Part shown: in pieces, positions 45,209 through 52,705 of the stretch | Layout: each line of letters opens with the position of its first letter | Numbering within the stretch: position 1 is the stretch's first letter | NCBI GenBank assembly: GCA_015061945.1 | Contig: SUVP01000004.1 | Coordinates: forward strand, 62,001 to 126,000 | Length of the DNA: 64,000 nt | Direction of reading: 5' to 3' | Source: Opitutales bacterium | GTDB lineage: Bacteria > Verrucomicrobiota > Verrucomicrobiia > Opitutales > Intestinicryptomonadaceae | The notes under the pieces: generated by a model | The model's input: only the letters and a program-made list of their open reading frames with translations | Database searches by the model: none | What the model was told of the DNA's origin: nothing | Program-made: the position numbers and the translations under genes

Positions 45209-46113
45209 AGTTGTGTTAAGAGTTCTGCAACTGAATCATTTGCTGTTAAAACTTTTGAGGTAAATGCACTTTTGTAGATCTTACCGTTTTTTTCAAGCAC
45301 ACGGTATATCTGACCAAACTGGAACGACGGAGCATCGCCACCTTGCCCTCCGACAATTTCTGCACCACGACGCACGTTGTCGGTATAGTATGCTGGAAGA
45401 TTGAGGTGGTACGGGTTGCGTTCAACTTCTTTTGTATGGCACGAAAGAGCACCAATCTGAGCCGACAAATGTCCGTCCGAGACTTCAATCAACAAGTTTG
45501 GTGTCTGCATTGCTTGCCAAAGTTCTGCTTCAATTCTTACGCCTTTCCACGCCGCTTTTGCAAGTGCGTCAGACACGAGCATCGATGTCCCGATATGCGT
45601 TTTATTCCAGTCATCAATATGCGGAGCAATAATCACTGCTGGCTTCATTTTTTCGATGAGAGCTACAGTTTTATCAACGCACTCCGACCAATATTTTTTG
45701 TCGGTTCTCGCCTTTGGATTGATTCTATCGAATGCGAGCTTTGCAATCTTCCAACCCATAAAATTGCAAGCGTCTTTCAGCTCAGCCAAGCGACCTTTTC
45801 TGCGTGCGACATTTGAACCGAGTGTTACCGCAACATCGACAATTTCAAAACCGCATTCTGTCATAAAACGGACAGCGAGCGAGTTCATACATTCGTCATC
45901 GGGGTGTGGAGCAAAAACCAGCACACGTGGCGTCAAACCCAATTTCTTAATTTTCGAGTGAAGAGCTTTTTTATCTGAATCGGATATGCGAAGTTCATTT
46001 GAATCGCACAAATTCTTTCCTTCGCCGAAGCCTGCCGACTTCCCCATAGGAACTTTTCGTGCGTTCTGAAAAAGCTTTCTATACGATTTTACAAACTCAA
46101 TGTATGTTTTCAT
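45199..46113 (-). CDS. PIG-L family de-N-acetylase
   Basis: The 304-residue zinc deacetylase has LVFAPHPDDECMNSLAVRFM (AHPDDE-type motif, about 80-99). The second metal motif is APHIDDWNKTHIG, and YHLNLPAYYTDNVRRG resembles the substrate region. The family removes acetyl from N-acetylglucosamine derivatives (GlcNAc-PI, bacillithiol precursors, chito-oligomers). No signal peptide is seen, so it should act in the cytoplasm. It is the first gene of a two-gene operon with nagB. In Bacteroidetes a NagB/PIG-L fusion protein exists, so the pairing here looks like the unfused form. Confidence 0.87.
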   Translation of the reverse strand: MKTYIEFVKSYRKLFQNARKVPMGKSAGFGEGKNLCDSNELRISDSDKKALHSKIKKLGLTPRVLVFAPHPDDECMNSLAVRFMTECGFEIVDVAVTLGSNVARRKGRLAELKDACNFMGWKIAKLAFDRINPKARTDKKYWSECVDKTVALIEKMKPAVIIAPHIDDWNKTHIGTSMLVSDALAKAAWKGVRIEAELWQAMQTPNLLIEVSDGHLSAQIGALSCHTKEVERNPYHLNLPAYYTDNVRRGAEIVGGQGGDAPSFQFGQIYRVLEKNGKIYKSAFTSKVLTANDSVAELLTQLWK

Positions 46114-46255
46114 CTATTTGAAATACTCTAACGCTATTTTGATTTGAGCAAATTAAAAATGCTTAAATTTAAAAAAATATCAATATAGTTTAAAAATTAG
46201 TCAATACCGTACAAATATTGAAAACCAATTAACTCGAAAATCGATTTTAGAAAAC

Positions 46256-46284
46256 TTGACTTTTTTGCGTTTCTTGCGAATTTA
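46256..46284 (+). promoter_or_regulatory. Promoter of the iron alcohol dehydrogenase, leaderless geometry
   Basis: TTGACT (46256-46261), 17-base spacer, AATTTA (46279-46284), five bases before the ATG at 46290; spacing 18-19 variants would move the -10 even closer. Confidence 0.45.
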
Positions 46285-46289
46285 ATAGT

Positions 46290-47441
46290 ATGAAATCGTT
46301 TACATTATATAATCCTACAAAATTGGTATTTGGTGCAGGTTCTGCATCTAAAATTTCGGAACTTGTGCCGTCGAAGGCACGCGTATTGCTCGTTTACGGC
46401 GGTGGTAGCGTAAAGAAAAATGGTTCGTACGACCAAACTATAAAAGCGTTGGGCAAACGTAAAGTTGTAGAATTCTCGGGAATCGAACCAAACCCAGAGT
46501 ACGAAACTTGCTTGAAAGCAGTTGAAGTTATCAAGAAAAACAAGCTCGATTTTATTATCGCACTGGGCGGTGGAAGCGTTATCGACGCTTGCAAATTCAT
46601 TGCGTCGGCGACACTTTTTAAGGGGAAAAATCCGTGGTCTATTCTCACATCATACGGAACAAATATCAAAGAAGCATTGCCGATTGGCACAGTGCTGACA
46701 ATCCCAGCAACTGGCTCGGAGATGAACCCAAACTCTGTGATTAGCCGACGTGCGACAGTCGAAAAACTCGCCTTTGCGAGCGATTTAGTTTTCCCGCAAT
46801 TCTCAATTCTCGATCCTACATTTACGCTCACACTTCCGGAAAGACAAATTTCAAATGGTGTTGTCGACGCATTCGTTCACGTCATGGAACAATATTGCAC
46901 AATGCCAGCCGACGCACCAATTCAAGACAGATTTGCTGAATCGATTTTATCGACACTTATCGAAGAAGGTCCGAAAGCGTTGAAGAATAAAGACGACTTT
47001 GCCGTGCGTGCAAACATTATGTTTGCGGCGACAATGGCGTTGAATAAACTTATCTGCGTTGGCGTTCCAGAAGACTGGTCGACACATGGTATCGGACACG
47101 AAATCACTGCAGTTTATGGTCTCGACCACGCACAAACGTTGGCGATAGTACTTCCAAAAATCTTAAAATATAAAAGTTCACAAAAGGGCGAAAAAATCGT
47201 ACAACTTGGCAAACGAGTTTTTGGAATCAACGAGAAGTCGAAGAAAGTTGCGATAGAAAAGACGATTGATGCAATCGTAAAATTCTTCAAAAAGATGAAG
47301 ATGAAAACGGAGTTGAGTCAATACGGAATCGGCAAAGACGCACCTGAGAAAATCGCCGATAACTTCGCAAAAAACAACACAGCGATAGGCGAACATCACG
47401 ACATTATGCGAGACGACATCGTAAAAATCTTGTCGCTTTAA
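46290..47441 (+). CDS. Iron-containing alcohol dehydrogenase (YqhD/BdhA-like)
   Basis: The 383-residue enzyme is an NAD(P)H-dependent alcohol/aldehyde oxidoreductase. Its N-terminal nucleotide-binding domain has YGGGSVKKNGSYDQTIKAL and ALGGGSVIDACKFIA. Metal ligands lie in NGVVDAFVHVMEQY (Asp, His), WSTHGIGHEITAVYGLDHAQ (His, His). The context resembles YqhD and butanol dehydrogenase rather than FucO. It is monocistronic, between promoter and terminator, in keeping with a fermentative role. The direction and substrate are unknown. Confidence 0.94.
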   Translation: MKSFTLYNPTKLVFGAGSASKISELVPSKARVLLVYGGGSVKKNGSYDQTIKALGKRKVVEFSGIEPNPEYETCLKAVEVIKKNKLDFIIALGGGSVIDACKFIASATLFKGKNPWSILTSYGTNIKEALPIGTVLTIPATGSEMNPNSVISRRATVEKLAFASDLVFPQFSILDPTFTLTLPERQISNGVVDAFVHVMEQYCTMPADAPIQDRFAESILSTLIEEGPKALKNKDDFAVRANIMFAATMALNKLICVGVPEDWSTHGIGHEITAVYGLDHAQTLAIVLPKILKYKSSQKGEKIVQLGKRVFGINEKSKKVAIEKTIDAIVKFFKKMKMKTELSQYGIGKDAPEKIADNFAKNNTAIGEHHDIMRDDIVKILSL

Positions 47442-47451
47442 TGCGAAAAAC

Positions 47452-47487
47452 AAAAAACTCTCGGAGCAATTTCCGAGAGTTTTTTTG
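47452..47487. terminator. Bidirectional terminator after the alcohol dehydrogenase
   Basis: Perfect stem ACTCTCGGA / TCCGAGAGT around GCAATT, A-run before and T-run after; shared with the convergent NSS operon. Confidence 0.9.
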
Positions 47488-47571
47488 TGTTTTGTTTAAA
47501 ATTTTTTTGCAAAAAATTTTCCGTCTACTCGATAAAAAATCCGACTTCTTTTTTGCTTAAAAATTTTGTGA

Positions 47572-47718
47572 TTATTCTTTCTCAAAAATATCAAATGCAC
47601 CACTGATATCGTCGTCTTTTTGTGGTTTAGCGGTCATTACTTTATACAAGCACCAACTAAAAAGTGTCGTTACTGATATTGTCGAAAGTAAAAATGTTAT
47701 CCAGCCTCCGAGTGTCAT
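47572..47718 (-). CDS. MetS-like small subunit of the NSS transporter (48 residues)
   Basis: The product MTLGGWITFLLSTISVTTLF... is 48 residues with one TM helix (about 4-28) and an acidic C-terminus (KPQKDDDISGAFDIFEKE). Its ATG at 47718 overlaps the stop of the NSS transporter gene (ATGA), so it is translationally coupled. In Corynebacterium a small MetS peptide is required by the NSS transporter MetP, and small NSS subunits of this type are known elsewhere. Size, single helix and coupling make the match likely. A longer frame running back to 47907 lies inside the transporter gene and is not used. Confidence 0.8.
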   Translation of the reverse strand: MTLGGWITFLLSTISVTTLFSWCLYKVMTAKPQKDDDISGAFDIFEKE

Positions 47719-49436
47719 TTCTTTTCCTTTCCAAGTCTGTCGTACTTTTTCGATTGCATCAAAATCAAAGCAAAGAAAGCATACAATCCGCATGCAATAA
47801 CAACTGCTATGCACGCTGGCATATTCGGCGATTCCCCCACAATATCTGTTATATATGGCGACAACTTCCCACTGCCTATTACCCCAAATACGTCTTTTGC
47901 AATCCACATCGTAAACACTGCAAGCAACACTGCTGGTGTCAGATACTTCACCACAAATGCGTACAATTTTGGCAATTTGATAACCGACCCTTCGTTCGCA
48001 AGTTTAAGCCCTCGTTTTGCACCAAAATGCCAACCAAATACTATCACTTGTATCATCGCAAAAACATAGATTGCAACTTGCCCCATCCAAAAGTCTAACG
48101 TATCCATCGCCTTTAAACCTGCCGAAAAATACACGACAAACCCTATGATGAAAAATGTGATTACCCCCAGCATCAATGTAGAAAACTTGCGATGTATTCG
48201 CATCGATTCTTCGAAGAACGCCATACTCGGCTGAAGCATCGAAAGCGAGCTTGTCACTGCTGCGAGGAATAGTAAGAAGAAAAATAGGAATCCGAAAAAT
48301 GCCCCAAATGGCATCGATACAAAGAACAACGGAAGCACCTTAAACCCGAGATCGAACAAGCTAAGCCCTGCCCCGACTGCTCCCGACACTCCAAAGAATG
48401 CGACTGCCGCCGGAACTGTAATCATTCCGCCAAGGCACACTTCGCAAAACTCATTCGCACTGCACGATGTCAACGAGCTTAACACAATATCATCTTTGCG
48501 TTTCAAATAGCTTGCGTATGTCATTATGCAACCAAATCCTACTGTCAAACTGAAGAAAACTTGCCCCGCTGCAGCAATCCATATCGACGGATTCATCAAC
48601 TGCTCGAACACTGATATTCTGCGGATTCGTTCTCGTGGAGCTGTCTTTGGCAAGGCGTCGATTTTCTTTTGTTCGGCGTTTATTTCGTAATCTCCAACGA
48701 GCTGTTTAAATTCAATCCACTTGCCATTATCTTCACGTTCTGCGACAACTTTCACAGGGTTCCACATAAAGCCCAAGCCCTGATTTATCGTGCGTTCGGG
48801 GTGTTCGGGCGATATGTTTGTAAGTGTCATCATTCTGATGACAATCAATATTGCGATGACGATAAGTGTCGGCATTGCGTATTTGCAGAACATTTCGATA
48901 CCACGAGAGACTCCCCGATATATCATCCAAAAATTCAAGAAGAACGATATTATCAAAAAGAGCAAAACTTTATCTGTACCGAAACTTAACGCACTTCCGT
49001 CTTCCTCAACACCGATAAAATTAGCAAAAAATGTACCTGAATCTCCTAACGATTTAAAGTCGAGTGCACCAGTTATAAAATTATATGCGTATCCCAAACA
49101 CCACGCTTCAATGTAGATGTAATAGCAATAAATAAGCACAGTAATCACCGCACCCATAAGCCCGATATACGCCATTTTTTTGGTTCCGCAAAAATGGCCC
49201 ATAATCCCAGCTGGCGAGTTATAGCCGTGTGCCCCCGAATGCCTACCCATTGTCCATTCCGCTATTGAAATTGGAATTCCAACAGCAAAAAAAGATAACA
49301 CATAAGCAATCATAAATGCCGCACCGCCGTACATTGCAACTTGCCCTGGGAATTTTAAAAAGTTCCCAAGCCCTACGGCACTCCCCGCAACTGCGAGAAT
49401 AACACCTAATCGAGAATTCCAACGCTCTGTTTTCAC
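47715..49436 (-). CDS. NSS family sodium-dependent transporter (MetP/LeuT-like)
   Basis: The 573-residue sodium symporter starts MKTERWNSRLGVILAVAGSAVGLGNFLKFP, the TM1 sodium/substrate motif of the SLC6/LeuT family. About 12 TM helices follow, with FFSLTVGFGCIMTYASYLKR in the TM6 region. A loop near 225-265 (VAEREDNGKWIEFKQLVGDY) is longer than in LeuT. It probably imports an amino acid with sodium; methionine/alanine is suggested only by analogy with MetPS. Its start overlaps the upstream ATPase stop by 4 bases, and the small subunit follows. Confidence 0.93.
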   Translation of the reverse strand: MKTERWNSRLGVILAVAGSAVGLGNFLKFPGQVAMYGGAAFMIAYVLSFFAVGIPISIAEWTMGRHSGAHGYNSPAGIMGHFCGTKKMAYIGLMGAVITVLIYCYYIYIEAWCLGYAYNFITGALDFKSLGDSGTFFANFIGVEEDGSALSFGTDKVLLFLIISFFLNFWMIYRGVSRGIEMFCKYAMPTLIVIAILIVIRMMTLTNISPEHPERTINQGLGFMWNPVKVVAEREDNGKWIEFKQLVGDYEINAEQKKIDALPKTAPRERIRRISVFEQLMNPSIWIAAAGQVFFSLTVGFGCIMTYASYLKRKDDIVLSSLTSCSANEFCEVCLGGMITVPAAVAFFGVSGAVGAGLSLFDLGFKVLPLFFVSMPFGAFFGFLFFFLLFLAAVTSSLSMLQPSMAFFEESMRIHRKFSTLMLGVITFFIIGFVVYFSAGLKAMDTLDFWMGQVAIYVFAMIQVIVFGWHFGAKRGLKLANEGSVIKLPKLYAFVVKYLTPAVLLAVFTMWIAKDVFGVIGSGKLSPYITDIVGESPNMPACIAVVIACGLYAFFALILMQSKKYDRLGKEKK

Positions 49437-50137
49437 ATTTGACCTTCCTGTAATCTGCCGTCAACTAACGATACAATTCTATCGGCAATATCTAAAATTC
49501 TATTATCGTGCGTAACAAGCACGACAGTTACGCCCAATTCTTTTGCCATTTTCCTAATTATCTCGACAACTTCACGACCACTCTTTTGGTCGAGCGATGC
49601 TGTCGGCTCGTCAGCGAGAACAATTTTCGGACGGCGTATCAATGCACGGGCAATCGCCACACGTTGACGTTGTCCACCTGACAAATGCGATGGTTTCTTG
49701 TGTGCTTGTGCATCAATCCCGACTGTCTTCAACGCTTCTAAAGCTCGTTCTTTTGCGACTTCGCGAGTAGCAGTGTCGTCAAAAGCAAGTGGCAATTCTA
49801 CATTTTGCAAAACCGATATCGAGTCGAGCAAATGGTGCGTCTGAAAAATAAAACCGAGGTCGCGACGTATCCGCATAAGGTCGTCAGCATTAGCACCTTT
49901 CAACTCGTGTTCGCCCACACGAACATCGCCTTCTTGAAGTGTCAACTGTGCTCCGATGAGCTTCAAGAGAGTCGATTTCCCCGAGCCTGATGGTCCCATA
50001 ATGATAACAATTTCGCCCGCATAAAAGTCCAAGCTTACACCATGCAAAACTTCCTTTATTCCGTCGCCCTCACGATAGGAATGCCGAACATTTCGCACAC
50101 TGATAATAGCTTGCTTATCTGTATCTTCGCCTGACAT
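49433..50137 (-). CDS. ABC transporter ATP-binding protein, LolD-like, without permease
   Basis: The 234-residue ATPase has Walker [19 protein letters not shown]-loop FIFQTHHLLDS, signature LSGGQRQRVAIAR, Walker B IVLADEPTASLDQ and switch VTHDNR. It is closest in pattern to LolD/MacB/FtsE ATPases, which pair with FtsX-fold permeases. None is encoded next to it: the downstream gene, overlapping by ATGA, is an NSS symporter. It may work with a permease encoded elsewhere (for example LolC/LolE). Confidence 0.92.
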   Translation of the reverse strand: MSGEDTDKQAIISVRNVRHSYREGDGIKEVLHGVSLDFYAGEIVIIMGPSGSGKSTLLKLIGAQLTLQEGDVRVGEHELKGANADDLMRIRRDLGFIFQTHHLLDSISVLQNVELPLAFDDTATREVAKERALEALKTVGIDAQAHKKPSHLSGGQRQRVAIARALIRRPKIVLADEPTASLDQKSGREVVEIIRKMAKELGVTVVLVTHDNRILDIADRIVSLVDGRLQEGQM

Positions 50138-50230
50138 ATAAAATCGTTTCTAATAAAATACAAATTCGCTATTGATTGCGAGAACTTTTTTTAGATTAAA
50201 ATTAAGCTCCACGCAATAGAGAAAAAATTG

Positions 50231-50490
50231 CGAACGCTTCGGACTATCCGCTAAATTCTTCGCAAAAGAACGGACACCCCGAAAACTTTGGATTATCCGT
50301 TTATATAAAAAAAACGGACACCCCGAAAGCTTCGACTCCCCCTTCAACTTCCCTACAAAAAAACGGACACCCCAAAAAACTTTGGATTATCCGCTTATAT
50401 AAAAAAACGGACACCCCGAAAGCTTCGGCTCCCCCTTCAACTTCCCTATAAAAAAACGGACACCCCGAGGTGTCCGTAAAAAGAAAGGAA
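50231..50490. repeat. 93-bp tandem repeat with five CGGACACCCC copies
   Basis: CGGACACCCC occurs at 50271, 50315, 50364, 50408 and 50457, with alternating spacings of 44, 49, 44 and 49, i.e. two 93-bp units plus a degenerate partial at the left. The 44-bp arm carries CTTTGGATTATCCG plus TTATATAAA; the 49-bp arm carries AGCTTCG, CTCCCCCTTCAACTTCCCTA. The last CGGACACC copy is one half of the Pal-gene terminator. No gene is seen in the 370-base gap; a 65-codon frame across it is repeat-derived. Confidence 0.9.
50455..50484 (-). terminator. Terminator of the Pal-like lipoprotein gene
   Basis: On the minus strand ACGGACACC / GGTGTCCGT around a short loop is followed by a T-run. Its 3' half is the element repeated in the neighbouring array. 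Confidence 0.85.
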
Positions 50491-50506
50491 GTGATATGTA
50501 TGATTT

Positions 50507-51067
50507 TTATTTAAATTTTACGATTTCAACACGACGGTCATTCTTCGCTTCAGGAGAATCCTTTGCAACGTCAACTGCTGAACCAAGCTCACCGCGTGCG
50601 ATGATTTCAACGCGTGATGCGTCAAGACCCAAGCTTGTTGCATAGTCTTGAACTGCTTTGCAACGCTTATCTGAAAGAAGTGTGTTGTATTCTTCTGTAC
50701 CATACCAGTCTGTGTGTCCAACGAGAACTACTTTGTAGTCTGGATTCGATGCATAGAAATCTACTGCTCTCTTTACCTTTTCGCGTTCTGCTGGAGCAAC
50801 TGCGTATTGGTCAAAACCAAAGTATACTGTTTCTACAATATCTTCTGGCTTGATATTATCTGGATTAAAGCCAGCCATATCATTGATGCCACGTCCTGGG
50901 AGACCTGCGTCGCCAAGAGCTGAATCACCTGGGAGGTCGCTCGATGAAAGACCATTATTTGAAGCACCTGCGGCAGTGTCGAGTGGTTCTGGACCGTCAA
51001 TTCCGTCGCAAGCCGACAAGAAGAACATTGAGAATGCTATAGTTGAAATCGTGATAAGTTTTTTCAT
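50507..51067 (-). CDS. Pal-like OmpA-family lipoprotein
   Basis: The 186-residue protein has a lipoprotein signal (LSAC, Cys about residue 20). A Gly/Ser/Asp-rich linker precedes the OmpA-like peptidoglycan-binding domain (about 80-186): VYFGFDQYAVAPAEREKVKR, VLVGHTDWYGTEEYNTLLSD, RRVEIVKFK. It resembles Pal, which tethers the outer membrane to peptidoglycan. No TolA/TolB gene lies nearby in this window. It precedes a terminator and the 93-bp repeat array; upstream lies the second efflux operon after 117 bases. Confidence 0.88.
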   Translation of the reverse strand: MKKLITISTIAFSMFFLSACDGIDGPEPLDTAAGASNNGLSSSDLPGDSALGDAGLPGRGINDMAGFNPDNIKPEDIVETVYFGFDQYAVAPAEREKVKRAVDFYASNPDYKVVLVGHTDWYGTEEYNTLLSDKRCKAVQDYATSLGLDASRVEIIARGELGSAVDVAKDSPEAKNDRRVEIVKFK

Positions 51068-51184
51068 ATTTGTTTTTTCTAAAATAACGTTTCTATTAAA
51101 TTCAGACTTTTTTAGTTTCTATTTTAAGAAGAGTTTTGCAAGTTTTTTATTTAAGAAAATAAAAAAAATCGCAAAAAAGTTTTC

Positions 51185-52705
51185 TTACTGTGGATTATCA
51201 ACCCCTAACGCACCAACAGCATGTGATAATCTTGCAACCGACATCGATAGCGACGCCAACGCATTGACATTTGTTTGGCGTGCCGTTGCCAAACGTGTCT
51301 GTGCATTGAGTAAGTCGGTTATCGTGTTTACGCCATTGTCAAAACCGATTTTTGTAGCTTGATAAGCTTCTTGGCTTGCCTTGACCATTGCTTCGGCACT
51401 CGAAACTTGCTTTACCGCACTTTGATAAGTGTAGTAATACGCCCAAATATTCGAGATTATTTGAATCTGCTTTGCCTTTAATTCTTGAGCTTGTGCACGT
51501 TCTTTCGCCTTTGCAGAGATAAGTTCGTACTTGCGTGCAAAACCTTCAAAAACGCTCCAACTTGCACTCAACCCTATCTGATATTGATATTGGTCTGAAC
51601 GATGATTATCTGAATACCAACCATACGATGCACCCGCTTGAGCACTTATTTGTGGGAGAAAATCACGTTTAGCCACGTTGACATCACTTTGCGTTTGACG
51701 CAATTTTGCATAGCTGGCAAGCAATGATTGACGCGATTTCAATGCCTTTGCGATAAGGTTATCTATCGTTTGCGATGTTTCTGGCGAAGTCAATGTTGGC
51801 ACATTTTCGGAAATATTTTTTATATCCGACGCACTCACACCCATTGCATTTGCCAAGTTTGCACGGGCTGTCTCAACGTCAGCTTTGCGATTTTCAACTT
51901 CAAACTCTGCATTCTTCAACGACGCCAACGCATTGAGCATATCTTGCTTATTGCCCACGCCGTCTTTGAGTTTTCTGTCTGCCGATTCAAACGATGTTTG
52001 TGAGTCTTTCAAATTCAATTCTGCAACCTTCACACTACCGATTGTTGCGTAATATTGGTAGTACGCAATATTGACATTTAAGAAGACATCTTGAATTGCT
52101 TGATTGAATTCAAAATTTGCCGAACGCATTGCTTCTTGCGTTGATTCAACCTGAGCTTCACGTTTCCCAAAGTCGTACAAAAGCCAGCTAATTTGGGCTG
52201 AAGGTCCGTACGCTGTTTCGTAATAAGAGCCGATTGGCAAATTCATTCCATAGCCCAAACTTGGTTTTGTCTTTGAGCGATAAATATCTGCTCCGACCGA
52301 AACCTGTGGATAATACGCCGATTGTGCCTTGCCCTTTGCCGACGCATACTGCTTTGCTTGGAACCAATAGATGCGAGTTGTCGGATTATTTTCTAACGCA
52401 ATATCCACAAGCTCTGGCAAATTCAACTGCGACCCAACAAGCATTTTTTCAGATGCAGACAATTTTGAAGTATCGGATTTCTTTTCAGAATTTTCCGATT
52501 TTTCAGAAAGTTGTTGTTCGTCTTTTTCGGTTATAATTTTGTCGGTTTTAATATTTGCTGGCTTGTAGAATTCTGTCGGCATAGCGTCATTTGGAGCTTT
52601 CCAGTACACGCTGGGAGTATTTGCGACTTCTTCATCGACATTCACACAACCACACAATGATGCAACTGCACCAAATGCAAAAAGAGAATAGATTTTATTT
52701 TTCAT
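51185..52705 (-). CDS. TolC-family outer-membrane factor lipoprotein
   Basis: The 506-residue product starts at the ATG at 52705, preceded by AAGGAG at a good distance. A longer frame to 52792 runs inside the RND gene and is not used. The signal MKNKIYSLFAFGAVASLCGC ends in a lipobox. An N-terminal charged linker (about 60-105) is followed by TolC repeats (LPELVDIALENNPTTRIYWF; FVLTI-like segments replaced by INTITDLLNAQTRLATARQT). Third gene of the second RND operon, overlapping the pump gene by 11 bases. It is only a distant relative of the NodT-type channels elsewhere in this window. Confidence 0.92.
   Translation of the reverse strand: MKNKIYSLFAFGAVASLCGCVNVDEEVANTPSVYWKAPNDAMPTEFYKPANIKTDKIITEKDEQQLSEKSENSEKKSDTSKLSASEKMLVGSQLNLPELVDIALENNPTTRIYWFQAKQYASAKGKAQSAYYPQVSVGADIYRSKTKPSLGYGMNLPIGSYYETAYGPSAQISWLLYDFGKREAQVESTQEAMRSANFEFNQAIQDVFLNVNIAYYQYYATIGSVKVAELNLKDSQTSFESADRKLKDGVGNKQDMLNALASLKNAEFEVENRKADVETARANLANAMGVSASDIKNISENVPTLTSPETSQTIDNLIAKALKSRQSLLASYAKLRQTQSDVNVAKRDFLPQISAQAGASYGWYSDNHRSDQYQYQIGLSASWSVFEGFARKYELISAKAKERAQAQELKAKQIQIISNIWAYYYTYQSAVKQVSSAEAMVKASQEAYQATKIGFDNGVNTITDLLNAQTRLATARQTNVNALASLSMSVARLSHAVGALGVDNPQ

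Noticed and set aside
50150-50347. 65-codon minus-strand frame next to the LolD-like gene
   Set aside because: Made from the tandem repeat and AT-rich flank; no ribosome site or domain pattern.
50231-50490. Possible CRISPR array
   Set aside because: The intervals between CGGACACCCC copies are themselves repeated, so there are no unique spacers; no cas genes are present.
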